Below are positions 36,165-45,620 of a stretch of DNA of 64,000 bases, piece after piece. The stretch comes from Lujinxingiaceae bacterium (lineage in GTDB: Bacteria > Myxococcota_A > Bradymonadia > Bradymonadales > Bradymonadaceae). The notes under the pieces were generated by a model. That model ran no database searches. It was not told the DNA's origin and saw only the letters and a list, made by a program, of their open reading frames with translations. A program made the position numbers and the translations under genes. Positions within the stretch are counted from its first letter, which is position 1. Each line of letters begins with the position of its first letter. Location of the stretch: contig JACCWM010000201.1 in NCBI GenBank assembly GCA_013697635.1, forward strand, positions 1 through 64,000, in the 5' to 3' direction.

Positions 36165-36197
36165 GCAGGCCGGGCGGCGCGCTTAGTTGGCAAGCGC

Positions 36198-36350
36198 TTA
36201 GTTGGCGGGCGCTTCGGTGGCGGGTTGTTCGGCTGCGGGCGCGTCGGCGGGGCCGTGCGAGAGCTGAAAGCCGATAAACGAGCCGATCGAGACGACGCAG
36301 ACGATCGCCAACAGCCCGATCACAATTCCTTGAATGATTTCCCGTGTCAT
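36198..36350 (-). CDS. 50-residue single-helix membrane protein
   Basis: A short frame of 50 codons plus stop. It begins MTREIIQGIVIGLLAIVCVV and has a hydrophobic helix of about 20 residues (IVIGLLAIVCVVSIGSFIGF) followed by an Ala/Pro/Glu-rich tail ending EAPAN. AGG lies seven bases upstream of the ATG. The codon use is normal for the window. It lies downstream of the convergent TetR gene. I do not recognise it; it could be a real small protein or chance. The helix and the ribosome site favour real. Confidence 0.5.
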   Translation of the reverse strand: MTREIIQGIVIGLLAIVCVVSIGSFIGFQLSHGPADAPAAEQPATEAPAN

Positions 36351-36493
36351 GAGCTACCTGTAGAACAACGTGTCAGGGCAGTGGGTGGCGTCATGATGGA
36401 CGTCTCCCAAGAGGCTTGAGGCTACCGTCAAGCTGCATAGTACATCGGGGCGCGCCGTGCAACTTTGATCGGCTGGCCAAGCGATCAGGACGA

Positions 36494-37042
36494 TCAGGAC
36501 AGTCGGGAGTGGGACTGAGAAAAGGGCGCGGCCGGCGCCGCATTGGCTGCGACAAAGGTTGCCCGATCGATCCAACCCATCTCGGCGAAGCCTCCAATGT
36601 AGCGCACACGCTCGACGTTGAGGCGGTAGATCGCGAAGTCGGAGAAGGCCGCATAGCTCGCCGCATGCGGATGCAAAGCGACATAGGCTTGTTGGAGGGC
36701 GCCGACATCATGCTCGACGCGCGCGATGGTGCCAAGCAGCGTGGCGCGTTTGAGCGAGAGCGGCGCGTCGGTGGGCACGGCTTCGGTGACCACCAGCGAG
36801 ACGCGCGCGTCTTGGGCAAAATTGCGCGTGTGCTCGGCCAGAGTGCTCAGCAAAAAGACCACGTCGCCGTTCTCGAGCGGCAGAAACTCCACGATCGAGC
36901 CGTAGGGATAGCCCTCGGCTTGTTCGATCGTGGACAAAACGCCGGCGTGTGTGGCGAGCAGCAGCGTGCGCGAAAGGCGCGCAAACTCGCGTGCACGCTC
37001 GTTGGCGTCAGGCATCGAGGGGGAAACGATTTTCTCGCTCAT
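36494..37042 (-). CDS. Pyridoxamine 5'-phosphate oxidase-fold protein, HugZ/CREG-like
   Basis: A 182-residue protein with a split-barrel flavin-type fold. GVLSTIEQAEGYPYGSIVEF and LEHTRN-type segment (LAEHTRNFAQDARVSLVV) match the PNPOx core, and RYIGGFAEMGWID at the C-terminus is typical of the heme-utilising HugZ branch. Such proteins bind flavin or heme; HugZ members degrade or handle heme. Which of the two applies here cannot be told. It is transcribed alone; AGGCTATT-type spacing precedes the ATG. Confidence 0.75.
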   Translation of the reverse strand: MSEKIVSPSMPDANERAREFARLSRTLLLATHAGVLSTIEQAEGYPYGSIVEFLPLENGDVVFLLSTLAEHTRNFAQDARVSLVVTEAVPTDAPLSLKRATLLGTIARVEHDVGALQQAYVALHPHAASYAAFSDFAIYRLNVERVRYIGGFAEMGWIDRATFVAANAAPAAPFSQSHSRLS

Positions 37043-37173
37043 GGCAATAGCCTCAAAGAAAAATGGGGGAAATCATCGGGCTCAGCGGCCCGGCGCGAAG
37101 CGCACAGTGGACATCATAGGGACCAAGGAGTCGCGCGCCAAGAGTGCCAAGAGTGTATAAGAGCGTGCATTGT

Positions 37174-37202
37174 TTGAAGCCACATAATCCCTGTGTTATC
37201 GT
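37174..37202 (+). promoter_or_regulatory. Possible sigma-70 promoter of the Cys-rich lipoprotein gene
   Basis: TTGAAG (37174-37179), 17 bases, TATCGT (37197-37202), about 55 bases before the start codon. The match is moderate. Confidence 0.4.
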
Positions 37203-37255
37203 GCGGGCGGGTAATGCTGACAACTTGAATTGCTGTGCATCAGGTAGGCTATCGA

Positions 37256-40153
37256 ATGTTTCGACCACACATCACGTTTCTGGGTCTCTTGTTGTGCCTG
37301 AGCACAATGGCGATCTTCTTGGGTAGTTGCGGGCGCTCCGTTTTGGCCGAGCGATGTGGCGGGGATCTTGATTGTCCCGGTGAGTCGTTGTGTCTAGGTG
37401 GCTATTGCTCCGAGCCGATTTCGTGCTCGGATTCAATCGATTGCCCGGGCAGCGAGTTGTGTGTCAGCGGCCAGTGCGTGCCACCGGCGCAGTGCACCAA
37501 CGACACGCAATGTCGGCTTGGTCAGGTGTGCGTCAGTGGCCAGTGCCGGGCGGCGCCGCCGCAATGCGAGTCCGCGGATGACTGTGTCGCCGGCCAGCTC
37601 TGCCGCTCGGGTGAGTGCATCGAGACATGCTCCAACGATCAAGAGTGTGAGCCGGGCGAGGTGTGCATCGACGGTGGTTGTGTCGACCCGTGCGAGTGCA
37701 CAGACTCGGGCGACTGCGGCGCGGGTCGATTGTGTAACGAGAGCTGCTCGTGCGTTGATGCCGGTGATTGCAACATCGACTCCGATTGTCCGGCCGTGCC
37801 CGTGGGCCACACGATCTGCATCGAGGGCAAATGCAACTGGCTGGAGTGCACGAGCAACCTGGACTGCGGCAGCGATCAGGCCTGCGTCAACAACGCCTGC
37901 GTCGAGGTTGTGGAGTGCGCAAGCGATCTCGATTGCCAGGACGGTTTTCTCTGTCTCGATGGCAAGTGCTCGCTGGTCGAACCCGAGTGCAGCACCGATA
38001 GCGAGTGTGCGCCCGGCGAGTACTGCTTCGAGGGCACCTGTCATGCCGAGGGTGGCGAGTGCGAGAGCAGCGTCGACTGCCCGACCAACTACAGCTGCGA
38101 GAACAAGTATTGCATATTTCAGGGCGAATGCCTGACCAATGACGAATGCGCGCCTGGCCTGATCTGCGTGGCGACGACCTGCGTGCGTCCTCAGTGCACG
38201 GTCAACTCCGACTGCGGCCTGGGCGGCAGCTGCGTGGACAACAAATGCCAATACGCGACGTGTACGACCAGCAGTGATTGCGCATTGGGCCAGGTCTGCC
38301 AGAGCGGCGTGTGTGTACCCGATACGCTGAGTTGCACCAGCCACACCGACTGTCCGCTTCAACACCAATGCGTCAACGGCGTCTGCCTGCCCAATGCCCC
38401 GGCTTGCTTTAGCGACTTCGACTGCGAGGTGGGCAAGGTATGCGTCAACGGTCAGTGTACGGGCTCAGGGCCCACGTGCGCGCGTGACAGCGACTGTTTG
38501 CCCAGCGAGATCTGTCGCACCGGTCAGTGTGTGCCCGCCGGTGGCTGTCGCGCCGACAACGACTGTGGTGCGGCCGAGATCTGTCTGAGCGGCACCTGCT
38601 ACTTCGTGGGTGATTGCCGCACGAACAACGACTGCCGGGCCAACGAGATTTGCTCGAACTTTCGCTGTGAGGTGGTCGACTCCTGTCAAAACATCGTCTG
38701 CCCGCCGGGCGAGTATTGCGATCGCGGCGCCTGCAAGTCTGCCGGCCAATGCAGCGTCGACATGGACTGCCCAGCCTCGATGCTTTGTCAAAACGGCGTA
38801 TGCACCCCGCGCCCTGACCAGTGCAGAACCAACTCCGACTGCCCGGCCAACGAGGTATGCTTCAACAATCAGTGTTTGTTTCCTGGCGATTGCCGCAACA
38901 ACAGCGAGTGCCGTGCCGGTGAGATTTGCAAGAACAACTATTGTGTCATTGAGGAGCAAGGCTGTCGCTTGGACAGCGATTGCCCGGCCGGCCAAGAGTG
39001 TGAGCCAATCAAACGCCAATGTCAGGCCAAGGTGCAGTGCAGCTCCTCGCTCGATTGTCAGGACGGCTTCTTGTGTCTGGACAACCGCTGCATCGATTTT
39101 CGCGAGTGCACCGTCGATGCGCAGTGTCCGCCCGGTTCGATCTGCAATGGCTTCTTCTGTCAGGCTCGCCCGACGTGCCGTGTCGACAGCGAGTGCGCGG
39201 CTACCGAGCGTTGCGACGCCGGCAATTGCGTTCCGATGAGCTGCTCGAACAACGCGCAGTGCCCGCCGGCCTGGGAGTGTCTGGCCCAGCGCTGCGTCCC
39301 GCCCTTTGTCTGTGGAAGTGACGCCGACTGCCCGCTTCCCAATCTTCAGTGCATCAACAACGTTTGCACCAACCCCACAGGCTGCACGAGCAGCGCTCAG
39401 TGCGGGCCGTTTTTGAGCTGTGTCGCCGGAATTTGTCTTCCGCTGCCTCCGCCGCAGTGCCGCAACGATGCAGGCTGTCCGGCCAATCGCATCTGTGAGT
39501 TCGGGCTGTGCGTGCCCAAGCCGCCTTGCACCTTCGACAGCGATTGTGCCGCCGGTGAGCGCTGCTTGAATTACACCTGCCAGGCGGTTGCCCAGTGCAC
39601 GATCGACGCCCATTGCCCGCCCGGCACGCAGTGCCAGTCCGGCCAGTGCGTAGTTCCACCGCAGTGCACCAATGACAATCAGTGCCCCAACAACCAGGTC
39701 TGCCAGAATGGCCAATGTGTCGCCCCACCGGGGTGCTTCAGCGATCTCAACTGCGCACCCGATGAGGTATGCATCGACACCAAGTGCGTGCCTGCTCCGC
39801 AGTGCGTCGCCAACATTGATTGCCCCGGTGATCAACGCTGCGAGCAGGGAAGCTGCGTGCCAAACCAGCAGAGTTGCACGGTCGACGCCAATTGTCCGGC
39901 CGGCAAGGAGTGCAATTGGGGCATCTGTGAGGACAAGGCCCCCCCCAAGGAATGCCGCATCAACGCCGAGTGTGACGGCGGACAGTTGTGCATCGCGGGC
40001 ACCTGCCAGGGCGGTATCGAGTGTTTGGCGAATGACGACTGCGAGGGAATCAAGGAGTGCCACCAGAACCGATGCCTGCAGCCGCCCAGCTGCGAGCGCA
40101 ATTCGGATTGCCCCTCCGGGCGTACTTGTGAGATGGGTTACTGCCTGCTGTAA
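37256..40153 (+). CDS. Large cysteine-rich lipoprotein with about 40 Dickkopf-like repeats
   Basis: A 965-residue lipoprotein (signal helix, lipobox FLGSC). Nearly the entire mature protein is a chain of about 40 units of the form C-x5-C-x6-C-x4-C with a short linker, for example CTNDTQCRLGQVCVSGQC and CRTNSDCPANEVCFNNQC. Each unit has four Cys and an acidic Asp-Cys core, so it could carry two disulfides and perhaps calcium. Such tandem arrays are usual in surface proteins of Myxococcota and relatives; their ligand is not known. ATG 37256 is preferred with AGG ten bases upstream; GTG 37235 in frame adds seven residues. It is transcribed alone. Confidence 0.85.
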   Translation: MFRPHITFLGLLLCLSTMAIFLGSCGRSVLAERCGGDLDCPGESLCLGGYCSEPISCSDSIDCPGSELCVSGQCVPPAQCTNDTQCRLGQVCVSGQCRAAPPQCESADDCVAGQLCRSGECIETCSNDQECEPGEVCIDGGCVDPCECTDSGDCGAGRLCNESCSCVDAGDCNIDSDCPAVPVGHTICIEGKCNWLECTSNLDCGSDQACVNNACVEVVECASDLDCQDGFLCLDGKCSLVEPECSTDSECAPGEYCFEGTCHAEGGECESSVDCPTNYSCENKYCIFQGECLTNDECAPGLICVATTCVRPQCTVNSDCGLGGSCVDNKCQYATCTTSSDCALGQVCQSGVCVPDTLSCTSHTDCPLQHQCVNGVCLPNAPACFSDFDCEVGKVCVNGQCTGSGPTCARDSDCLPSEICRTGQCVPAGGCRADNDCGAAEICLSGTCYFVGDCRTNNDCRANEICSNFRCEVVDSCQNIVCPPGEYCDRGACKSAGQCSVDMDCPASMLCQNGVCTPRPDQCRTNSDCPANEVCFNNQCLFPGDCRNNSECRAGEICKNNYCVIEEQGCRLDSDCPAGQECEPIKRQCQAKVQCSSSLDCQDGFLCLDNRCIDFRECTVDAQCPPGSICNGFFCQARPTCRVDSECAATERCDAGNCVPMSCSNNAQCPPAWECLAQRCVPPFVCGSDADCPLPNLQCINNVCTNPTGCTSSAQCGPFLSCVAGICLPLPPPQCRNDAGCPANRICEFGLCVPKPPCTFDSDCAAGERCLNYTCQAVAQCTIDAHCPPGTQCQSGQCVVPPQCTNDNQCPNNQVCQNGQCVAPPGCFSDLNCAPDEVCIDTKCVPAPQCVANIDCPGDQRCEQGSCVPNQQSCTVDANCPAGKECNWGICEDKAPPKECRINAECDGGQLCIAGTCQGGIECLANDDCEGIKECHQNRCLQPPSCERNSDCPSGRTCEMGYCLL

Positions 40154-40315
40154 AGACCGCTCGCTCGCTGGTCGGGGAAGAGTGTAGGCTGCAGGTTGTT
40201 GATTAAAGTGCTGATTGCGCGCTCGCCCGTGGCGGCGCGCGTCATGGATGAAGGCGCAAGAGAGTCGCGATGGAGGCGGCGATCTTGCGCTTCGTCGTTT
40301 TCATGAGAAGTAACG

Positions 40316-41008
40316 ATGGATTTCAAGACACCGCAAACCGGTGAGCTGCCCCCGCCAGAAGCGCCGATGCGCGAGCGGCGAAGCTGGCTTCGCCTGACCG
40401 AGATCTTCTACAGCATCCAGGGCGAATCGAGCTATTCGGGTATGCCCTGCACTTTTGTGCGTCTGTCGCGCTGCAACCTGCGCTGCACCTGGTGCGATAC
40501 GACCTATTCATTCAACGGCGGCGAGAAGGTCGAGATCGAGGCGATCATCGCCCATGTCGAGTCACTGGGCTGCAAGCTGGTGGAGATCACCGGCGGCGAG
40601 CCGCTGCTCCAGCCGGCTGTGCACGATCTGATGAGCCAGCTGTGTGATCGAGGCTATGAGGTGCTGATCGAGACCTCCGGCTCGCTCGACATCAGCACGA
40701 TCGATGCGCGCGTGCACGTGATCATGGATCTCAAGGCGCCTGGAAGCGGGGAGGTGGACAAGAATCGCTTTGAAAACATCGCCCATCTGAGGGCCAAAGA
40801 CGAGGTCAAGATCGTGATCGCCGATCGGGTCGACTACGACTGGGCTGTGGCCAGCGTGCGCGAGCACGGCGTGCTCGAGCGCTGCCCGGTGATCTTCTCA
40901 CCGGTGCATGGTCAGATGCCCGCCCCGCAGCTTGCAGCTTGGATATTGGAAGAGAAGCTGCCTGTGCGCTTGGGATTGCAAATCCACAAATTTCTCGGCG
41001 TCGAGTAG
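40316..41008 (+). CDS. queE: 7-carboxy-7-deazaguanine synthase
   Basis: Radical SAM enzyme of 230 residues making 7-carboxy-7-deazaguanine from 6-carboxytetrahydropterin in queuosine synthesis. The N-terminal FYSIQGES, the cluster motif CNLRCTWCDT (Cys-x3-Cys-x2-Cys) and EITGGEPLLQ are clear, and IDLK-like MDLKAPGSG follows. Queuosine genes queC, queD and queF are not adjacent. GAGAAG precedes the ATG. Confidence 0.93.
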   Translation: MDFKTPQTGELPPPEAPMRERRSWLRLTEIFYSIQGESSYSGMPCTFVRLSRCNLRCTWCDTTYSFNGGEKVEIEAIIAHVESLGCKLVEITGGEPLLQPAVHDLMSQLCDRGYEVLIETSGSLDISTIDARVHVIMDLKAPGSGEVDKNRFENIAHLRAKDEVKIVIADRVDYDWAVASVREHGVLERCPVIFSPVHGQMPAPQLAAWILEEKLPVRLGLQIHKFLGVE

Positions 41009-41024
41009 TCAGGCCGCTGTGTGA

Positions 41025-41044
41025 GCGCCCCTGATTTGGGGCGC
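41025..41044. terminator. Short hairpin between convergent queE and HU-like genes
   Basis: Stem gcgcccc / ggggcgc (41025-41031 / 41038-41044) with a 6-base loop. T-rich sequence follows on the plus side (ctctttatt). It probably serves both genes. Confidence 0.5.
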
Positions 41045-41051
41045 CAGCTCT

Positions 41052-41336
41052 TTATTGGTTGAGGGTGTCGACGCGGTCGCGAAGTTCCTTGCCGACCTTG
41101 AAGTGCACCGACTTCTTCTTGTCGACCTGCACTTCGCTGCCCGTGCGCGGGTTGCGTCCCTTGCGGGCGCGGTACTTGCGAATCGAGAAGCTGCCAAAGC
41201 CGCGAACTTCGATGCGTTGATCGGCGAGAAGAGCGTCGGTCATGGCGTCAAATACGGCATTCACAACGTCTTCGGCGCGATTTTTGGGCACATCGATCTT
41301 GCTGGAAACCGCCTCGATAAGCTCAGACTTTGTCAT
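41052..41336 (-). CDS. HU/IHF-family DNA-binding protein, second copy
   Basis: A 94-residue histone-like protein: MTKSELIEAVSSKIDVPK, then VRGFGSFSIRKYRARKGR, NPRTG and VDKKKSVHFKVGKELRDRV. The IEVRGFGSF and RARKGRNPRTG blocks resemble IHF beta more than the HU at 17734. It is transcribed alone, convergent with queE. A perfect TTGACA lies on the minus strand at 41486-41481, but no matching -10 box follows at 17 bases, so the promoter is unsure. Confidence 0.93.
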   Translation of the reverse strand: MTKSELIEAVSSKIDVPKNRAEDVVNAVFDAMTDALLADQRIEVRGFGSFSIRKYRARKGRNPRTGSEVQVDKKKSVHFKVGKELRDRVDTLNQ

Positions 41337-41515
41337 GCGAATCTCTTAAAAAAACCAGACAGTGAACAGAATCAACCCAACCACGACAAAACTGGCGGTG
41401 ACGACAGAAAAATGGGAACGGTTACAAGGACATGCGCCAGATGCGACCATTGATCAGTAAATGACACGCGCTCCCGAAGATGTCAACCCACTGATCGGTC
41501 AAAATGGTAGCTAAC

Positions 41516-42928
41516 TCAGCGTTTTTTATTGTCGTAGTGGACGCGAAAGAGTTGCTGACCCATGAAAATATAGTCCTTGTGCTCCAACTTGGTCTTCTCC
41601 CAGAGCTTGATCCAGGTGCCGTTGGAGGAGTTGAGATCGACCAGATAGCAGTGTCCATCTTCGCCGGTGTAGATCTGGGCGTGACGGCTGGACATGAACT
41701 TGTCGTGCGGGAAGATGATGTCGCCCTTCTCGCGTCCAAGTACGGCACCGGTCTCGGGCAAGCAGTAGATGTTTTGGATCACGCCGCCGATGCCGATCTG
41801 AAGGATCTTGAAGTTGCCGCCGGGTGCCGGGCTTCCCATGTAGCGGGTACCGTCGGAGGACTTGGTCTTGGGGGTGATCGACTGCTCGAAGCGCTCAAAG
41901 CGCAGCACCTGGCGTCCCATCAAGATCGTGTCGCCCGGCGTCAGGCGTGTCTCGTCGCGCAGCTTGAGGAAGGTGCCATTGAGGCTGTAGAGATCTTCGA
42001 TCGCGACGTCGCCCTTGTCGATGTGGAAGCGGGCGTGTTTGGGACTCAAGAAGGCGTCGGTGGGAAAGCGCGTATCGCCGTCACGGCCGACGGTGGTCTC
42101 GAGGTACTCGAGCGGGATCGAGGAGCCGTCGGTGCCATCCTCGTTGATCGAAATGAGCCGGATAGCCCAGGGGTTCTCCTGGCGCGCAAGCTTCGAGGCT
42201 GGCGGCGGATCGCGAGGCACGAGCTCGATCGACGAGAGCGGTTTGGTGGGCGCGACGGGCGCGCGTGCCACGCTCGCCATCAGGCCGCCGCCGCACTGCA
42301 CGCAAAAGCGCATGCCCGGCGGGTTGGCTGCATGGCAGGAAGGGCAGTTGAGCTCGGCCAGCTGGCCCTCGCTGGCTGACGAGATCGGTTCGACATCGAC
42401 CAGTGCCTTCAAGAGTGGTTCGACATCGAGCATCGGAAGTTCGGGCAGGGTGCCGCTATGATCTGAGGAGACGCGCTGGGTGTCGTCGGGAAGCTCCTCG
42501 AATTCGTAGGGGTCTTCCTTGGCCACGGGCTTGGCCACGGGCTTGGCCACGGGCTTGACAGCCTCTTTGGCAGGCGTTGGCGGCGCCTCTTGGACGATCT
42601 CCTGGGGCTCGGAAGCGTCCAGCGCGTCGAGCAAAAAATCGGCGAGATCGCCGCTGGCCAGCGTATCGGCCGCGGCGCCCTTGCTGTCGAGGCTGTCGAG
42701 GCTGGCCGTATCCTTGCCGGAAGAGCCCTTCAGCGAACTCGACGAACGAAAGCGCTTGGCGACGTGATCGAGCGCCTCGTCATCTTCTGGAACAAAGGCC
42801 GCCAGGTCTGCGTTGCCACTGGACGGGGCACGAAAGCGCCCGCTACCAAGCTTGAGACCTGGCCGGGCACTTTCGTCAGCGGCCGAAGCCGGTGGCGTGC
42901 CTTGCGATGACAGTTTTCCGTCACTCAC
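41516..42928 (-). CDS. Double-FHA protein with zinc ribbon
   Basis: A 470-residue cytosolic protein. A long disordered acidic and Ala-Pro-Lys-rich lead (1-200, with a PVAKPVAKPVAK repeat) is followed by a zinc ribbon (CPSCHAANPPGMRFCVQCG). The two C-terminal FHA domains have VGRDGDTRF, SPKHARFHI, SLNGTFLKL and LGREKGDIIF, SSRHAQIY, SSNGTWIKL. FHA domains bind phosphothreonine, so it is a likely reader of the Ser/Thr kinases encoded in the window. The start is GTG 42928 with GGAGGAG upstream. Confidence 0.88.
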   Translation of the reverse strand: MSDGKLSSQGTPPASAADESARPGLKLGSGRFRAPSSGNADLAAFVPEDDEALDHVAKRFRSSSSLKGSSGKDTASLDSLDSKGAAADTLASGDLADFLLDALDASEPQEIVQEAPPTPAKEAVKPVAKPVAKPVAKEDPYEFEELPDDTQRVSSDHSGTLPELPMLDVEPLLKALVDVEPISSASEGQLAELNCPSCHAANPPGMRFCVQCGGGLMASVARAPVAPTKPLSSIELVPRDPPPASKLARQENPWAIRLISINEDGTDGSSIPLEYLETTVGRDGDTRFPTDAFLSPKHARFHIDKGDVAIEDLYSLNGTFLKLRDETRLTPGDTILMGRQVLRFERFEQSITPKTKSSDGTRYMGSPAPGGNFKILQIGIGGVIQNIYCLPETGAVLGREKGDIIFPHDKFMSSRHAQIYTGEDGHCYLVDLNSSNGTWIKLWEKTKLEHKDYIFMGQQLFRVHYDNKKR

Positions 42929-43347
42929 GGAACTCCTCCAAACGGGTATTCGAATCGTTACAAAGGGTGTCGAACACCACTTCGAGCGACCTGATGGAAA
43001 TTACGGATGAAGCCGGCTCAATCTACAAGAGCTGATGCGTCAATTCAAGGTAACAAGCGCGCCGCCGGCCCACAGAAGCGCAAACCAGCATCAGTCTTTA
43101 CAAGCTCATGGGTCGGGCTCGTGAACTACTTGACAATGCGAGTCCCTGCTGGCAGTGTTCCCGCTCCGAAATGCGCGGTCTTGCGGATCGCACAAACACT
43201 GGCACAGTGTAAGTCCCGCAAGGTCATCTGTCATGTAAGGAATGCAATAACTTGCAGCAAAAAGCGCTTTACCATTCACAACGTCCGGTTGTTTTTCACG
43301 ATCTTAGAAGAGCCGGCAGCAAGTTTTTCGATCCAAGGAGCAGAGTC
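42929..43347. other. Intergenic region upstream of rpmB
   Basis: About 420 bases between the FHA gene and rpmB. It has a TTGACA at 43130-43135 without a good -10 box, and no obvious hairpin, RNA gene or ORF. Promoter for rpmB must lie here, and it may have a long leader. Confidence 0.45.
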
Positions 43348-43590
43348 ATGGCCCGCAAATGCACATTGTCCGGTAAGAAGCCGCTCGTCGGCAATCGCGT
43401 CTCCCACGCCAACAACAAGTCCAAGATGCGCCAGCTGCCGAATCTGCAGAACAAGCGCATCTACATCCCCGAAGAAGATCGCTGGGTTCGCGTGCGTTTG
43501 TCGACGCGCGCGCTTCGCACGGTGAGCAAGAAGGGCCTGTTGCAGTACGTCAAAGACGAAGGCCTTCGCCTCGAAGACGTCGCCCGCTAA
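43348..43590 (+). CDS. rpmB: 50S ribosomal protein L28
   Basis: An 80-residue ribosomal protein: MARKCTLSGKKPLVGNRVSH, then NNKSKMRQLPNLQNKRIY and VRLSTRALRTVSKKGL, full family length. AAGGAG lies 7 bases before ATG 43348. It stands alone; rpmG is not adjacent. The Cys at residue 5 is a lone zinc-type residue remnant. Confidence 0.95.
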   Translation: MARKCTLSGKKPLVGNRVSHANNKSKMRQLPNLQNKRIYIPEEDRWVRVRLSTRALRTVSKKGLLQYVKDEGLRLEDVAR

Positions 43591-43685
43591 GCGCGCGAGC
43601 TCTTCGGTGGGCCCTGCTCCCGCCGCTATGATCCCACCTGCAGGTGTGCTACGCTTTGCCCAGATGCCTTGGCCCTGGTGAAGTG

Positions 43686-45620
43686 ATGAGCGAAGACCTC
43701 GTACAAAGATACAGCGAGCACAAAAGCGCCAGTGGGGCCTATCCTGCCGTCAGCGCACCGGTCGATCTCGACGCTTTGCTCTATGGCTCCGAGCAATTTT
43801 TGGAGCAGCGCCTCGAGGCGCTCACGCCGGCCGAGCAGGCTCGCCTCTTCAGGCAGGTCCGCGGGCTCTTTCATCAGCAAGAGGCGCGCTTTGCCTGCAT
43901 GCTCGATATCAGTACGGCGCTTGGGACCACGCACAACCGCGACGAGTTCATCGAGCTGCTGATGAGCAAGATCACGCAGATGATGAACGCCGAGCGCTCG
44001 ACGCTCTTTTTGGTCGACCCGCGTACGGGCGATCTGTGGAGCAAGGTCACACAGGGCATGGTCAACACCGAGATCACGCTCAAGGCCGGTCAGGGCGTGG
44101 CCGGTTGGGTGGCTCAAAGCGGCAAGAGCATCAACATCCGTGACGCCTACCTCGATGCGCGCTTTGATCCCAATGTCGACGTCAAGACCGGCTTTCGCAC
44201 CCACAGCATGGTTTGTCAGCCGCTTCGAAACCTCGATGGGGCGACCATCGGCGTGGTGCAGGTGCTCAACAGCGCCTCGGGCAACTTCAGCGACGAGGAC
44301 GAGAACCTGCTGAGCGCGATCGCAAGCCAGGCGGCCGTGGCGATCGAGAACAGCACCTTGTATCTGAGCATGCTCGAAAAAAACGCCGAGCTGCTCGAGA
44401 TCAAGGACAAGCTCGAGCACAAGATAGCCGAGCTCGATTTGCTCTTTGACATTCAGCGCGAGCTCAGCCGGCCAAGTGATCTGGACAGCCTGGTCAAGTC
44501 GATCACGCGCAAGACGCTCAAGCTGATCAACGGTCAATGCTCGGCGCTCACGCTCATCGAGGGCGCCAATCAGCGTGTCTACGTGCTGACCGACAAGGGC
44601 TCGCAGATCGGGCGCTGGCACTTCTATACGCGGCTTTTGGCCGACAACGATACGATCGCGCTTCGCGTGATCGAGAGCGGCGAGCCTTACGTCTGCCAGG
44701 ACGCCAACTGTAAGCTCGTGCCGGGGCCGACGAGCGAGGCCTCAGGCATGGAGATCCACAACATGATCGCCGTGCCGCTCTTCGACGAGGGCAAGTGTAT
44801 CGGCGCGCTCGAGGTCTTCAACCTGGTCTTGCCCGAGGTCTCTGATGGCGGTGCGTTCGGCTTTACCGACGACGACGTCAAGGTGCTCAGCTTGATCGCC
44901 CAGCAGATCGCCTCGACAGTGGCCTCGCGCAGTCGCCGCGATGCCGAGGAGAAGGAGAATCGGCTGGCCTCGATAGGCCAGATGATCTCGGGTGTTTTGC
45001 ACGACTTCAAGACGCCTTTTGCCGTGATCTCCGGCTACGTGCAGCTCATGGCCGAGACCGACGAGAAAACCACGCGCCAGCAGTTCGCCTCCAATACGGT
45101 CAACCAGTTCAAGCAGCTCAATCAGATGACGCGTGAGCTCTTGATGTTCGCGCGCGGTGACACGAACATCTTGCTTCGCAAGGTCTTCGTGCACCGCTTC
45201 ATGGACGAGGTCGCCGAGCTGCTCGAGAAGGAGCTAGGCGATCGCAGCGTCAAGCTCGAGATCGCCTTGAAGTACCGCGGCGAGGCGCGCCTGGACACGG
45301 TGAAGATGAAGCGCGCGATCTTGAATCTGGCGCGAAACGCCGCCGACGCGATGCCTGACGGCGGCGTGTTTCGTATCGGCACCGAGCTCGACGGCGACGA
45401 TCAGCTCGTGTTCTCGTTTGGTGACACGGGCATCGGCATTCCCACCGCGATCTATGACAGCCTGTTCGAGTCGTTCGTGACCGAGGGAAAACCCCAAGGC
45501 ACCGGCCTGGGTCTGGCCGTGGTCAAAAAGATCGTCGACGACCACGCCGGCACCATCACCTTTGAGTCGAGCCTGGGCAAGGGCACGACCTTCTTTATCC
45601 GGATACCTTACAAATCATGA
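43686..45620 (+). CDS. Soluble GAF-domain histidine kinase
   Basis: A 644-residue cytosolic sensor kinase without membrane helices. Two GAF domains (about 70-215 and 280-430), a His-containing dimerisation segment (GVLHDFKTPFAVISGYVQL; H-box), then the ATPase part with LNLARNAADAMPDGG (N box), FGDTGIGIP (G1) and GTGLGLAVVKKIVDDHAG (G2). It resembles NtrY/PAS-GAF kinases that act on a response regulator; none is adjacent. GAF domains may bind cyclic nucleotides or other small ligands. ATG 43686 is chosen for the GGTGAAG upstream. Its stop overlaps the start of the next gene (45617-45620). Confidence 0.9.
   Translation: MSEDLVQRYSEHKSASGAYPAVSAPVDLDALLYGSEQFLEQRLEALTPAEQARLFRQVRGLFHQQEARFACMLDISTALGTTHNRDEFIELLMSKITQMMNAERSTLFLVDPRTGDLWSKVTQGMVNTEITLKAGQGVAGWVAQSGKSINIRDAYLDARFDPNVDVKTGFRTHSMVCQPLRNLDGATIGVVQVLNSASGNFSDEDENLLSAIASQAAVAIENSTLYLSMLEKNAELLEIKDKLEHKIAELDLLFDIQRELSRPSDLDSLVKSITRKTLKLINGQCSALTLIEGANQRVYVLTDKGSQIGRWHFYTRLLADNDTIALRVIESGEPYVCQDANCKLVPGPTSEASGMEIHNMIAVPLFDEGKCIGALEVFNLVLPEVSDGGAFGFTDDDVKVLSLIAQQIASTVASRSRRDAEEKENRLASIGQMISGVLHDFKTPFAVISGYVQLMAETDEKTTRQQFASNTVNQFKQLNQMTRELLMFARGDTNILLRKVFVHRFMDEVAELLEKELGDRSVKLEIALKYRGEARLDTVKMKRAILNLARNAADAMPDGGVFRIGTELDGDDQLVFSFGDTGIGIPTAIYDSLFESFVTEGKPQGTGLGLAVVKKIVDDHAGTITFESSLGKGTTFFIRIPYKS

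Noticed and set aside
37256-40153. Nucleotide-level tandem repeat or CRISPR array in the Cys-rich gene
   Set aside because: The periodicity is at protein level only; the DNA units diverge and there is no constant repeat with unique spacers.
43130-43158. Consensus promoter for rpmB
   Set aside because: TTGACA is present but the hexamer at 17 bases is CAGTGT, a poor -10 box.
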